The notes beneath the pieces are model-generated. The model did not search any database and was not told the DNA's origin. It was given only the letters and a program-made list of their open reading frames with translations. 64,000 nucleotides of DNA from Variovorax sp. PAMC26660 (GTDB lineage: Bacteria > Pseudomonadota > Gammaproteobacteria > Burkholderiales > Burkholderiaceae_C). Location: the NCBI RefSeq assembly GCF_014302995.1, contig NZ_CP060295.1:2591001-2655000 (forward strand), given 5' to 3'. Position 1 is the first letter of the stretch. The number at the start of each line of letters is the position of its first letter. Made by a program: the position numbers and the translations under genes. This document shows positions 43,234 to 54,470 of the stretch, piece by piece.

Positions 43234-44823
43234 ATGGCCGTTTCCGCCGCTTCCATCGTCCGCAGACTCGCCACCCTGGCACTCCTGGGCACAGCCGCTT
43301 TCTGGCTGGCCGGATGCGTGAGCCTGCCGCCGCCGCAGCCGCGCCCGGTGGTCACGGCCATCACCGACGTGGGGAACACCGAACTGGGCCAGCTGGCCGT
43401 CAAGGGCACGCCGGGCGGCTCCACGGCGTTGTCGGGCTTCCGGCTGCTGCCCGAGGCGGCCTTTGCCTTCGACGCCCGCATCTCGCTGGCGCGGCATGCC
43501 GAGAAATCGCTCGATGTGCAGTACTACCTGATCCAGAAGGACGACGTCGGCCTGCTGTTCCTCAAGGAGCTGCGCGAGGCCGCCGCGCGCGGCGTGCGGG
43601 TGCGCCTGCTGGTGGACGACCTCTACACGTCCGGCGAAGACGAAGTGTTCAGCACGCTGTCGGCCTTTCCGAACATCGAGGTGCGGTTGTTCAACCCGCT
43701 GCCCTCGCGCGCCAATTCGCTGTCGGCGCGGCTGTTGTTCTCGCTGACCGACTTCGGCCGCATCAACCACCGCATGCACAACAAGCTGCTGGTGGCCGAC
43801 AACAGCTTTGCGGTTTCGGGTGGGCGCAACATCGCCAACGAGTACTTCATGCGCAGCACGGCGGCGAACTTCATCGACATGGACGTGCTCTCCAGCGGGC
43901 CGGTCGTGCGCCAGATGTCCGAAGGCTTCGACCGCTACTGGAACAGCGAGCACGTGCGCCCCATCGAGACCATCGCGCCGCTGCGCATGCCGGTGGACGA
44001 GGCGCAAAAGCGCTTCGACGCCATCGCGCGCACCGCCGTGCCCGACGTGCCCATGCACCAGCGCGACGTGCTCAACAAGCCGCCGGTGGGGCAGCAGCTC
44101 ATCAGCGGCAATGTCGAGCGCTACTGGGCCCCGGCCACGCTGTTCGTGGACGACCCCGAGAAGATCACGCGCAAGCCCGATGCGGCCTATGAAGGCAGCG
44201 TGACCGAAGGCGCGCTGAGCGTCATCAACTCGGCCAAGCGCGAGGTCAAGATCGGCTCGCCGTATTTCATTCCGGGCGCGCACGGCATGGCGATGATGAA
44301 GAAGGCCATTGCGAGCGGCGGGCGCATCACGGTCATCACCAATTCGCTGGGCGCCACCGACGAGCCTTTGGCCTATGCGGGCTACGAACGCTACCGCGCC
44401 GACATGCTGAAGATCGGCGTCACCATCTACGAGATCGCGCCCACGCTCAGCGGGCGCTCGGGGCGCTTCGGCGATTTCGGCAAGTCGATCAGCCGGCTGC
44501 ACGCCAAGCTCGCGATCATCGATGACGAGCGTTTCTTCGTCGGCTCGATGAACCTCGACCACCGCTCGGCCGCCGTCAACACCGAGATGGGCCTGGTCAT
44601 CGACAGCCCGGAGCTGGTGCAGGACTACGACAAGCTCATGAGCGGCGACCGCATCAACCTGGGCTACCGGCTGCGCCTGGGGCCCGACGGCCGGCGCGTG
44701 CAGTGGCTGGAGTACGACGATGCCGGCGGCGACATCGTGCATGAGGACGAGCCCGGCGAGTTCCTGTGGCTGCGCTTCAAGAACTGGCTGCTGCTGCCCA
44801 TCGTGGGCGAAGAGCTGCTGTAG
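43234..44823 (+). CDS. Phospholipase D / cardiolipin-synthase-like lipoprotein
   Basis: A 529-residue phospholipase D superfamily protein with two HKD motifs: HNKLLVADNSFAVSGGRNI (near residue 181) and HAKLAIIDDERFFVGSMNLD (near residue 423). A lipobox LAGC ends at Cys28, so it is probably anchored to a membrane on the periplasmic side. The overall form resembles ClsC-like cardiolipin synthases and toxin-like phospholipases; the phosphatidyl substrate is not certain. The ATG at 43234 was chosen over a GTG 9 bases upstream. Confidence 0.9.
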   Translation: MAVSAASIVRRLATLALLGTAAFWLAGCVSLPPPQPRPVVTAITDVGNTELGQLAVKGTPGGSTALSGFRLLPEAAFAFDARISLARHAEKSLDVQYYLIQKDDVGLLFLKELREAAARGVRVRLLVDDLYTSGEDEVFSTLSAFPNIEVRLFNPLPSRANSLSARLLFSLTDFGRINHRMHNKLLVADNSFAVSGGRNIANEYFMRSTAANFIDMDVLSSGPVVRQMSEGFDRYWNSEHVRPIETIAPLRMPVDEAQKRFDAIARTAVPDVPMHQRDVLNKPPVGQQLISGNVERYWAPATLFVDDPEKITRKPDAAYEGSVTEGALSVINSAKREVKIGSPYFIPGAHGMAMMKKAIASGGRITVITNSLGATDEPLAYAGYERYRADMLKIGVTIYEIAPTLSGRSGRFGDFGKSISRLHAKLAIIDDERFFVGSMNLDHRSAAVNTEMGLVIDSPELVQDYDKLMSGDRINLGYRLRLGPDGRRVQWLEYDDAGGDIVHEDEPGEFLWLRFKNWLLLPIVGEELL

Positions 44824-44928
44824 TCCGCCGCGCGATGGCTCGCGCGGCAAGGCCTGTAATCAGGCTTGCACATTGCCCCTCTAGATTTCGGCGTCCCACC
44901 ACGCACAACAACCAGAGGGATTTCCGAT

Positions 44929-46500
44929 ATGCACGCCGTGTTCACCCTGCCGCGGGCCTTGTCCGGCTCGCGGCGCCTGCGCTCGCTCGCCGCACTCACA
45001 GGACTGGCGGCTGCCGTGCTCCTGCAGGGTTGCAACGGCGGCGGCAGCAGCAATAGCTTGCCGATCATTCCGCCGCCGCCCGCTGCCGTCACGCCGCCGG
45101 TGCCTCCGGCGCCTGAACCGGATGCCGCCAGCGCCGACGCCAACCTGCAGGCCACCTGGGTCGAGATCGGCGGCAACAACGCCGCGCTCGCGCGCGCGAT
45201 CACCAGCTACACCGCACCGGCGTCCGCCACGACGGCCAACGCCAATGCCGCGTGCCCTCAACTGACGGTGGATGGCAACACGACCCGCATGACCCTGCGC
45301 ATCGGCGCCAGCACGATGGCGCTGCGCACCACGGCCAGCGACCCGGTCGACTCGAAGCCCTCCGCGTTCCCGGTGTCGACCTGCGAAGCGACCCTGCCGG
45401 CCGACGCGCAGCAGGCCGCCATCGGCAGCCGCACGCTTCCCTTGCCCAAGGCCGAGCCGCAGCGCGTGCTGGTGCTGGCCGACACCGGCTGCCGCATCAA
45501 GAAAGCCGGCAGTGCCTTCCAGCCCTGCAACGACACCACCGCATGGCCTTTCGCATCCATCGCTGCCACGGGCGCGGGCTTCAACCCCGACCTCGTGCTG
45601 CACATCGGCGACTACCACTACCGCGAGAACGCTTGTCCGAGCGACATCGCCGGCTGCAAGGACAGCCCGTGGGGCTATGGCTGGGACACCTGGCAGGCCG
45701 ACTTCTTCGCGCCCGCTGCACCGCTGCTGGCCAAGGCGCCATGGATCGTGGTGCGCGGCAACCACGAAGAATGCGCGCGCGCCGGCCAAGGCTGGGCCCG
45801 CTTCCTCGAGACGCGCCCGTACGCCGACAAGAGTTCGTGCAACGACCCGGCCAACGATGCCGTCGGCAACTACGCCGACCCGTACGCCGTCGCGCTCGGC
45901 ACCGGCTCGCAGCTCATCGTGTTCGACTCGGCGAAGGCGGGCGCTTCGGCGCTGAAGACGGACGACCCGCAGTTCATCGCCTACCAGAAGCAGTTCCAGG
46001 CCGTGACGGCGATGGCCGCCAAGCCCGGCATGACCACCACGATGTTCACCAACCACCACCCGATCCTGGCGTTCGCGCCGATCGCGGGCCAGAAGCCGGC
46101 GCCGGGCAATCTCGCGCTGCAGTCGGTGATGAGCAGCCTCAACGCCAAGGCCTATTACCCGGCCGGCGTGCAGGTGGCCCTGCACGGCCATGTGCATGAC
46201 TTCCAGGCGCTGAACTTCTCGTCCGACCATCCGGCCACCATCGTGACCGGCAACGGCGGCGACAACCTCGACGTGGCGCTGGCCGACCCGTTGCCCAGCG
46301 ATGCCACGCCCGCACCGGGCGTGACGATCGACCGCATCACGCACCACAACAGCTTCGGTTTCATGCTGATGGAGCGCAAGCCCACGCCCGGCGTGGGCTG
46401 GACCTTCAAGGCCTACACCGTGGCGGGCAAGCTGCTGGCCACCTGTGCGCAGACCGGTCGCACCGTGGCCTGCGACAAGACCGGTTTCCTCACGCCGTGA
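44929..46500 (+). CDS. Lipoprotein metallophosphoesterase
   Basis: A 523-residue calcineurin-like phosphoesterase. An N-terminal signal ends at lipobox LLQGC (Cys36), and a Pro-rich linker follows (IIPPPPAAVTPPVPPAPEP). Metal motifs are LADTGCR, HIGDYHYRENA, GNHEEC, TNHHP and HGHVHDF, in the expected order. It likely removes a phosphate from an extracytoplasmic ester. AGAGGGA lies 9 bases before the ATG. Its stop overlaps the GTG of the dihaem peroxidase gene, so the two are coupled. Confidence 0.88.
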   Translation: MHAVFTLPRALSGSRRLRSLAALTGLAAAVLLQGCNGGGSSNSLPIIPPPPAAVTPPVPPAPEPDAASADANLQATWVEIGGNNAALARAITSYTAPASATTANANAACPQLTVDGNTTRMTLRIGASTMALRTTASDPVDSKPSAFPVSTCEATLPADAQQAAIGSRTLPLPKAEPQRVLVLADTGCRIKKAGSAFQPCNDTTAWPFASIAATGAGFNPDLVLHIGDYHYRENACPSDIAGCKDSPWGYGWDTWQADFFAPAAPLLAKAPWIVVRGNHEECARAGQGWARFLETRPYADKSSCNDPANDAVGNYADPYAVALGTGSQLIVFDSAKAGASALKTDDPQFIAYQKQFQAVTAMAAKPGMTTTMFTNHHPILAFAPIAGQKPAPGNLALQSVMSSLNAKAYYPAGVQVALHGHVHDFQALNFSSDHPATIVTGNGGDNLDVALADPLPSDATPAPGVTIDRITHHNSFGFMLMERKPTPGVGWTFKAYTVAGKLLATCAQTGRTVACDKTGFLTP

Positions 46501-47858
46501 GGGGCGGCTCGGCGCGTCAGCGAGGCTTGATCGGCGGCGGTCTTGCGTTGCTGGCTGCCTGCGCCGGGTGGATGGGCGGCGCCATCGCCGCGTCCGATAA
46601 CAGCGCGCAGATCAACCCCGGAGGACCGCCGAGCCTGGTGATCGAACGCATCGGCGCCACGCCGAAGATCGCCGCGCGCATCGATGCCACCGAAGCCGTC
46701 TTCAAGACCGACCCGGCGCTCGCCGCGCTGGGCAAGCGGATCTTCTTCGATGCGCGCCTGTCGCAGCCGCAAGGCACGTCGTGCGCCAGTTGCCATGATC
46801 CGCTGCGCGCCTTCACCTCGACCCTGAACGCACCGTCGCTGGCCGGGCCGCGCACGCCGCAGGGCAGCCGCCCCGGCCACTTCAGCGCCCGCACCGCGCC
46901 GTCGCTGTTGTATGTGCGCTACGTGCCCAGGCGGCACTTCAACCAGGACGACGACGCACCTTTCGCGTCGCCCTTCGGCGGCCTGTTCGCAGACGGCCGC
47001 GCCGACACGCTGGCCGAGCAGGCGCGCGGCCCGCTGTTCGACCCCGACGAGATGAACAACACGTCGCCGCAAAGCCTGCTGCGCAAGCTGCGTGGCACCG
47101 ACCTGGCGCCCGCGATGTCGCTGGCCTTCGGGCCGCAGGTGCTGCGCGACCCTGAGCGCGCGGTCAAGGGCATCGGGCTGGCGCTGCAGGCGTACCTGCA
47201 GAGCGACGAGATGGCGCCGTTCAGCTCGCGCTTCGACGACTACCTGCGCCACCGCACGCCGCTGAGCCCGCAGGAAACACGCGGCCTGGCGCTGTTCAAG
47301 AACCCGGACAAGGGCAACTGCATGTCGTGCCACACGCTGTCCGACACCGCGAGCCGGCCCGAGCGCTCGCTCTTCACCGACTTCGGCTACGACGCGATCG
47401 CGGTGCCGCGCAACCTGTCGCTGCCCGCCAACCGCAACCCGCGCCGCTTCGACAACGGCCTGTGCCGCACCGCCGCGCAACTGCGCTGGCCCGAGCCCGA
47501 CCAATGGTGCGGCTACTTCCGCACGCCGGGGCTGCGCAACGTGGCGGTGCGCCAGAGCTTCATGCACAACGGCGTGTTCACCACGCTGCGCGAAGCGGTG
47601 GCGTTCTATGCCACGCGCTCGACCGACCCGGCCCGGTGGTACCACGGCAAGAGCACCTTCGACGACGTGCCGGCCGCCTACCGCGCGAACATCAACGTCA
47701 ACTCCACGCCGATGAACCGGCGCCCGGGCGTGCCGGCCGCGTTGAGCGACGAGGAGATCGACGAGATCAGCGCCTTCCTGCGCACGCTGACCGACGCGCC
47801 TTACGTGGCTGCGATGCCGCCCGTCGAAACCGCGGCACCGAAGTCGGCCAGGAAGTAG
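46497..47858 (+). CDS. Dihaem cytochrome-c peroxidase-like protein
   Basis: A 453-residue periplasmic protein with two haem c-binding motifs, CASCH (residues 96-100) and CMSCH (about 275-279), typical of the MauG/CCP family. The signal region includes ALLAACAGWMGG. These enzymes reduce peroxide or oxidise substrates; the specific reaction is unclear. The GTG start overlaps the phosphoesterase stop by 4 bases. The pairing of a phosphoesterase with a dihaem protein suggests a shared extracytoplasmic job. Confidence 0.88.
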   Translation: MRGGSARQRGLIGGGLALLAACAGWMGGAIAASDNSAQINPGGPPSLVIERIGATPKIAARIDATEAVFKTDPALAALGKRIFFDARLSQPQGTSCASCHDPLRAFTSTLNAPSLAGPRTPQGSRPGHFSARTAPSLLYVRYVPRRHFNQDDDAPFASPFGGLFADGRADTLAEQARGPLFDPDEMNNTSPQSLLRKLRGTDLAPAMSLAFGPQVLRDPERAVKGIGLALQAYLQSDEMAPFSSRFDDYLRHRTPLSPQETRGLALFKNPDKGNCMSCHTLSDTASRPERSLFTDFGYDAIAVPRNLSLPANRNPRRFDNGLCRTAAQLRWPEPDQWCGYFRTPGLRNVAVRQSFMHNGVFTTLREAVAFYATRSTDPARWYHGKSTFDDVPAAYRANINVNSTPMNRRPGVPAALSDEEIDEISAFLRTLTDAPYVAAMPPVETAAPKSARK

Positions 47859-47974
47859 CCGCGCACAGCCGGCCCGGAACGGCGGCGGCGGGCTGTCATC
47901 GCCGATGCCACAATGCGCGTTACATTTCTGGCTCAGATGTGAACTTTTGTCACCGTCTTCTGGAGACTTCGATC

Positions 47975-49129
47975 ATGACCGTTCCCGTGCCGCGCGAATC
48001 GATTGCGCCGCTTTCCACCAGCCGTCGCCGTGCGCTCACCGGGCTGGCCGCAACCGCTGCCGCAGGTCTGGGATTTCCGGCGCTCGCACAGAACCGGCCT
48101 GTTCGTGTCGGTGCTACCTTCGACAACAGCAGCGTCGAGAAGGCCAACGGCCAGGGGCTCTACCAGGGTTCGAGCGCCTTCTTCGCTGCGCTGAACAAGG
48201 CAGGCGGCATCAACGGCACCAAGGTCGAGCTGGTGATGGCCGACGACACCTTCAAGCCAGACGTGGCCAAGGCCAACGCGCTGGCCTTCGAGAAAGACAG
48301 CTCGGTGCTCGCGCTGGTGCATCCGCTCGGCACGCGCCAGACCGCCGAGGTGATGGACGCGGTGCCCGGCATGGCCGTGGTGGGCCCGATCACCGGCACC
48401 ATCGCGCTGCGCAAGAAGGTCTCGCCCAACACCTTCTGGGTGCGCGCCAATTACGACCAGGAAGTCGACAAGCTCGTGAGCACGGCCGCCGTGCTGGGCC
48501 AGAGCCGCATCGGCCTCGTGCACTCGAACGATCCGCTGGGGCAGTCGGTGCTGGCGGCGTTCAAGAACGCGCTCGCCAAGGCCAAGCTGGAGCCGGCCGT
48601 CATCGCGACCACGCCCAACACCACCAGCATGGAAGTGGGCCCGGCTGCCGAAGCCATTGCCAAGGCCAAGCCGCAGGTGGTGGTGGTCGGCCTTGCCGGC
48701 ACGGCGCCGGTGTTTCTGAAGGCGCTGCGCGGTGCGGGCAACAGCAGTTCGGCCTACGGCCTGTCGATCACGGCCAGCGCGCTCGCGGCCATGGGCGACC
48801 TGGCGCGCGGCCTGGGCTTCGTGATCGTGGTGCCGTCGCCGTACTCGACCAAGTACGAGATCGTGCGCCGCTACCAGGCCGACATGGTGGCCAGCGGCGT
48901 CAAGGAGTTCTCGCTCACCAGCCTCGAGGGCTACATGAACGCAGCCGTGCTCGCCGAAGGCATGCGCCGCGCGGGCTCGCTCACGCGTGCGTCGGTGATG
49001 TCGGGGCTGGCCAGCATCGAGAACTTCGACCTTGGCGGCGTGAAGATCAACTACGGCCGCACGAATCGTGAAGGCGGGCAGTTCGTGGACGTGGCGGTGA
49101 TCGGTAGCCGTGGGCAGATGCTGAGCTGA
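47975..49129 (+). CDS. LivK-like ABC transporter substrate-binding protein
   Basis: A 384-residue periplasmic binding protein of the branched-chain amino acid (LivK) superfamily. It has a signal with a Ser-Arg-Arg-Arg segment (STSRRRALTGLAATAAAG) ending AQ, which may be a Tat signal. The fold matches Leu/Ile/Val-type receptors (GLYQGSSAFFAALNKAGGINGTKVELVMADD). It has no permease next to it, and a separate LivK-like gene lies in the operon at 53168-54373. It is convergent with that operon across repeat copy 5. Confidence 0.88.
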   Translation: MTVPVPRESIAPLSTSRRRALTGLAATAAAGLGFPALAQNRPVRVGATFDNSSVEKANGQGLYQGSSAFFAALNKAGGINGTKVELVMADDTFKPDVAKANALAFEKDSSVLALVHPLGTRQTAEVMDAVPGMAVVGPITGTIALRKKVSPNTFWVRANYDQEVDKLVSTAAVLGQSRIGLVHSNDPLGQSVLAAFKNALAKAKLEPAVIATTPNTTSMEVGPAAEAIAKAKPQVVVVGLAGTAPVFLKALRGAGNSSSAYGLSITASALAAMGDLARGLGFVIVVPSPYSTKYEIVRRYQADMVASGVKEFSLTSLEGYMNAAVLAEGMRRAGSLTRASVMSGLASIENFDLGGVKINYGRTNREGGQFVDVAVIGSRGQMLS

Positions 49130-49169
49130 TTGCGTCGGCGTGGCCGTTGCTGGCTAAGTGGCGCTGCTG

Positions 49170-49420
49170 TTCAGGGCGTCGCTCACGCCGACACGGTGCT
49201 CTTTTTCGCGAATGTCCCCCGCTTCGCTCCTCCTTTATTTCGCGAAAAAGAGCCCCGTATCGGCGCGAGCGTTGGACAGAGCGGTCGTTGATCGGCTTCA
49301 CACCGGCAGCGTGTCCATGTGCGAATGACGCCGGGTGCTCCCCGCAGCGAAATAAAGGAGGAGCGAAGCGGGGGACATTCGCGGAGGGGAGCACTCGGTG
49401 TCATTCGCACGCACCCTGAA
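49170..49420. repeat. Intergenic double-hairpin element, copy 5
   Basis: Hairpin A spans 49180-49271 and hairpin B spans 49319-49410. The sequence is very close to copy 4, including the same A-B spacing and the TTCAGGGCG end. In B two arm pairs are G.U on the core strand. It lies between convergent genes (binding protein and livF), with A next to the binding-protein stop. Nothing else was found in the 334-base gap. Confidence 0.87.
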
Positions 49421-49463
49421 CAAAAGCCCCAAGAGTCTTCACGCAGCTGGCCGCACAGGTCAC

Positions 49464-50945
<1,482 letters not shown>

Positions 50946-50949
<4 letters not shown>

Positions 50950-51911
50950 CGCGCCTTCTTTCCCATGCGAACGAAGCGCGACAGCGCACCCATGATGCCG
51001 CCGCGACCCAGCATGACGGCCGCGATCAGGAAGATGCCGAGCCAGAACATCCAGTACTGCGGGTTCATGTCCGCGAACCAGTCGTGCACCAGCATGTAGA
51101 CGATGGCGCCGATCATGCCGCCGTACAGGCGCCCGGTGCCACCCAGCACCAGGATGATCAGCACTTCGGCCGAGCGGTTGAAGCTGAGCGATTCGATGCC
51201 GACGAACTGCGTGGTCTGCGCCAGCAGCGCGCCCGCCACGCCGGCCACTGCGGCCGAGAAGGCGTAGGCCATGCGCAGCCGCGCTTCCACCGGCGAGCCG
51301 ATGGCGAGCATGCGCTTGCGGCTGTCGTGGATGCCGCGCAGCGCCAGGCCGAAGGGCGAGCGCAGCACCAGCCGCACGAGCAGGAACATGGCGAGCACCA
51401 CGCCGAAGGCATAGCCAAACGCGGTCTTGCCGTAGAGGTCGAAGTCGAAGAAGCCGAGCACCGGCGCAATGACCACGCCCTGCAGGCCGTCGGTGCCCCC
51501 GGTGATGCCCGAGAGCCGGTTGGCCACTTCGAACAGCAGCACGCCCACGCCGATGGTGATCATCAGCCGCGTGAGGTCGGCGCCGCGCACCACGAGGTAG
51601 CTCAGCGCATAGCCCAGCAGGCCGCTGACGACCAGCGCGAACACGAGGCCGGTGAAGGGTTCGCTCCAGCCGTACTTGGCCAGCAGACCTGCGGCATACG
51701 CACCTGCACCGAAGAAGGCCGCATGGCCGACGGTGAGGATGCCCGCGTAGCCGAGTGCCATGTCGAGCGACACGGCGAACAGGCCGAAGATCATGATCTG
51801 GCTCATGAGCGTGAGCTTGTCGGGCAGCAGGAAAAAGCTCGACGCGAGTGCGAGCCAGAAAGCGATTTCGGCGAGGCGCAGGCGCGTGGGGGATATCGTG
51901 ACTGGCTTCAT
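50946..51911 (-). CDS. livM: Branched-chain amino acid-type ABC transporter permease, LivM-like
   Basis: A 321-residue inner-membrane permease with about nine hydrophobic segments and the LivM stretch GYAGILTVGHAAFFGAGAYAAGLLAKYG. The start ATG before KPVTISPTRLRLAE is the first in frame after the repeat. It is separated from livH by 340 bases that hold repeat copy 6, unlike the tight spacing elsewhere in the operon. Confidence 0.92.
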
Positions 51912-51967
51912 GCGGGGTGCTCCGCGCGTTGTGTTGCGAGGGGCTTGTGTTCTTTTGGGGGCTCTTG

Positions 51968-52223
51968 TTCGGGGCGGATGCGAATGACACCGGGTACTCC
52001 CCTCCGCGAATGTCCCCCGCTTCGCTCCTCCTTTATTTCGCTGCGGGGAGCACCCGGCGTCATTCGCACAGGGGCACGCTGCTGGTCTGCGCCGATCAAC
52101 CAATGCTCTGAAAACGCTCGCGCTGGCGGTGTGCTCTGCGCAGCGAAATAAAGGGGGAGGGGGCGCAGCCCCCGGAGGACATTCGCGGAGCAGAGCACGC
52201 CGTCGGCGCGGGCGCGCCCTGAA
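51968..52223. repeat. Intergenic double-hairpin element, copy 6 (between livH and livM)
   Basis: Hairpin B spans 51978-52069 and hairpin A spans 52115-52214. This A has a distinct stem related to copy 2: it pairs at 31 of 33 positions on the plus strand with four G.U pairs. Its core centre is replaced by a 6-bp hairpin GGGGGC-GCA-GCCCCC (52159-52173). A lies next to the livH stop. The left flank (51923-51960) has the TTGTGTT-rich stretch also beside copies 2 and 3. The element fills most of a gap inside an operon. Confidence 0.87.
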
Positions 52224-52251
52224 CAGCCGCGAACCCCGTGACCAACGCGCG

Positions 52252-53112
52252 TCATGCCAGCCCCTTCTTCGCAACGATGCCGTTCGGCCGCACCAGCAGC
52301 ATGACGATCATGACGACGTAGATGAGAAAGGCGCCTGCTTCGGGCAGGTAGTACTTGCCCGCCACGTCGACGATGCCGACCAGCAGCGCGGCAATGAACG
52401 GCCCCGTGACAGTGCCCGCACCGCCCACGCACACCACCATCAGGAAGTACACGAGGTACTTGAGCGGGAACGACGGCTCCAGCCCCAGCATGCCCAGGCT
52501 CAGCGCGCCGCCCAGGCCCGCGAGGCCGCATCCCAGCGAGAAGGTCAGGAAGAACAAACGCTGCACGTTGATACCCGTGCCACCCGCCACACGCTGGTTG
52601 TCGACCGCCGCGCGCACCATCGCACCGTAGCGCGTCTTGCCCAGGCCCAGCAGCAATGCGATCAGCACGGCCACGCCGCAGCCGATCAAAAAGAGCCGGT
52701 AGCGGCCCACTTCGAGGCCCAGCAGCGAGACCTGCCCGTCGAGCGCCGGCGGCAGCGTAAAGGGCTGCATCGTCGGGCCGTAGAAATACGTGAAGGCCGC
52801 GATCGAGACGAACACCACGCCGATCGACAGCAGCACCTGGTCGAGCGGGTGCGCGCGGTACAGCCGCCGGTAGAACACGAGCTCCAGCGCTGCGCCCACC
52901 AGCGCCGCCGACACGAAGGCCGCCACCAGCGAGAGGCCGAAGCTCACGCCCCACTGGTTCATCAGCACGCTCGCGGCGTAGCCGCCCACCATCGCGAAAC
53001 TGCCGTGCGCGAGGTTGACGAAGTTCATGAGCCCCATCGTGATGGACAGGCCCACCGCTATGAGGAACAGGAGCATGCCGTAGGCCACCCCGTCGAAGAT
53101 CACGATTCCCAT
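52252..53112 (-). CDS. livH: Branched-chain amino acid-type ABC transporter permease, LivH-like
   Basis: A 286-residue inner-membrane permease of the LivH type with about eight hydrophobic segments and the motif GLMNFVNLAHGSFAMVGGYAASVL near residue 28. It lies 55 bases after the LivK-like gene. The following gene in the operon, livM, is beyond repeat copy 6. Confidence 0.92.
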   Translation of the reverse strand: MGIVIFDGVAYGMLLFLIAVGLSITMGLMNFVNLAHGSFAMVGGYAASVLMNQWGVSFGLSLVAAFVSAALVGAALELVFYRRLYRAHPLDQVLLSIGVVFVSIAAFTYFYGPTMQPFTLPPALDGQVSLLGLEVGRYRLFLIGCGVAVLIALLLGLGKTRYGAMVRAAVDNQRVAGGTGINVQRLFFLTFSLGCGLAGLGGALSLGMLGLEPSFPLKYLVYFLMVVCVGGAGTVTGPFIAALLVGIVDVAGKYYLPEAGAFLIYVVMIVMLLVRPNGIVAKKGLA

Positions 53113-53167
53113 GGATTTCCCGTCGCTGCCTGGGCCTTGCGGCCCGGGTTGCTTGCTTGCTGGCTGT

Positions 53168-54373
53168 TTACTTGGCGGCTTCCTTGGCCGGGTCCTTGAC
53201 GCGATCGAACTTGTCGAACTCGACGTTCACCAGCTGGCCGTTCACGCGCTCGGTCTTGCGGATGTAGACGGTCTGCACGATGTCGCGTGTGACCGGATCG
53301 ATCTCGATCGGGCCGCGCGGGCTCTCGAAGCTCAGGCCCTTGAGGGCGTCCATGAACTTGTCGCCGCTGGTGTCGCCCTTGGTCTTGGCGAGTGCCAGGT
53401 CGATGGCGGCCATGGCGTCGTAGGCGGTCACGGCGAAGTAGCTCGGGCGCAGCTTGGTGCCGTTGTCGGCGGCGAAGTCCTTGACGAACTTCTGGTTCTT
53501 GGGCGACGGGTGCGCGAACGAGTAGTGGTGGCTGGTGACCAGGCCCAGCGCCACGTCGCCGGTGGCGTCGAGGTAGCTGTCGTCGGTGGCCTCGCCGGTG
53601 GCGTAGAGCTTGATGCCGGCCTGTTCCATGCCGCGTTCCTTCCACACCTTCAGGAAGGCCGGCGGCATCACGCCCGAGGGGAAGAAGAAGAACACGGCCT
53701 GGGGCTTGGCGTCCTTGATGCGCTGCACATAGGCCGAGAAGTCGGGGTTGTTCATCGGCGTGCGCACTTCGCCCGAGACCTTGCCGCCACCGGCCGTGAA
53801 GGTCTTCTTGAAGGCGGTTTCGGCATCCACGCCCGAGGCGTAGTCGGCGACCACGGTGTAGGCGTCCTTGATGCCCTGCTTGAGCATGTAGCGCGCCATC
53901 GGGTCGGTGACCTGCTGCACGGTGAACGACAGGCGCGCCACGTAGGGCGAGCTGGTGGTGATGGCCGAGGAGGCGGCGTTCATCACGAGGGTCGGGATCT
54001 TGGCCTGCGTGGCAATGGCGCCCACGGCGTACGCGTTGGGGCTGAAGTCCAGGCCGGTGAGGATGCTCACCTTGTCGCGCACGATCAGCTCCTGTGCGAT
54101 GCGCTTGGCGGCGTCGGGCGCGGGGCCGGCGGTGTCTTTCTTGATGATCTCGACCGTGCGGCCACCCACCTTGCCGCCATGCTCCTTCAGGTAGAGCGCG
54201 ATGCCGGCGTCGAACTGGCGGCCGTAGTCGGCGTAGGGGCCGGAGTAGGTCGCGATCAGGCCGATGCGCAGGGGCTCGTCGGCAGCCTGTGCAGCCGACA
54301 TGCCCAGCACGCCGAAGCTCGCCAGCAGCAGGGTCGAGAGGATGGTTCTTTTGGTCATCGTCATTGGCGTCAT
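53168..54373 (-). CDS. livK: LivK-like ABC transporter substrate-binding protein
   Basis: A 401-residue periplasmic binding protein. The signal is TKRTILSTLLLASFGVLGMSAAQAAD with an AQA cleavage site. The fold is the LivK/aromatic-acid-binding type (GLIATYSGPYADYGRQFDAGIALYLKEHGGKVGG). The chosen ATG has a GAAAGG about 10 bases upstream; a second ATG 9 bases in is possible. Its neighbours are a Rieske oxygenase and a glutamine-synthetase-like ligase, so the ligand is more likely an aromatic or amine compound than leucine. Confidence 0.9.
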   Translation of the reverse strand: MTPMTMTKRTILSTLLLASFGVLGMSAAQAADEPLRIGLIATYSGPYADYGRQFDAGIALYLKEHGGKVGGRTVEIIKKDTAGPAPDAAKRIAQELIVRDKVSILTGLDFSPNAYAVGAIATQAKIPTLVMNAASSAITTSSPYVARLSFTVQQVTDPMARYMLKQGIKDAYTVVADYASGVDAETAFKKTFTAGGGKVSGEVRTPMNNPDFSAYVQRIKDAKPQAVFFFFPSGVMPPAFLKVWKERGMEQAGIKLYATGEATDDSYLDATGDVALGLVTSHHYSFAHPSPKNQKFVKDFAADNGTKLRPSYFAVTAYDAMAAIDLALAKTKGDTSGDKFMDALKGLSFESPRGPIEIDPVTRDIVQTVYIRKTERVNGQLVNVEFDKFDRVKDPAKEAAK

Positions 54374-54470
54374 TTGAAAAGGCCTTTCAGGTGGAATGGA
54401 TGCGCCCCGTCGGGCGCCGCTGTCGTGTAACCGGATGTGCGGTAGCGGGCGATGATGCCCGAGCCGCCCG

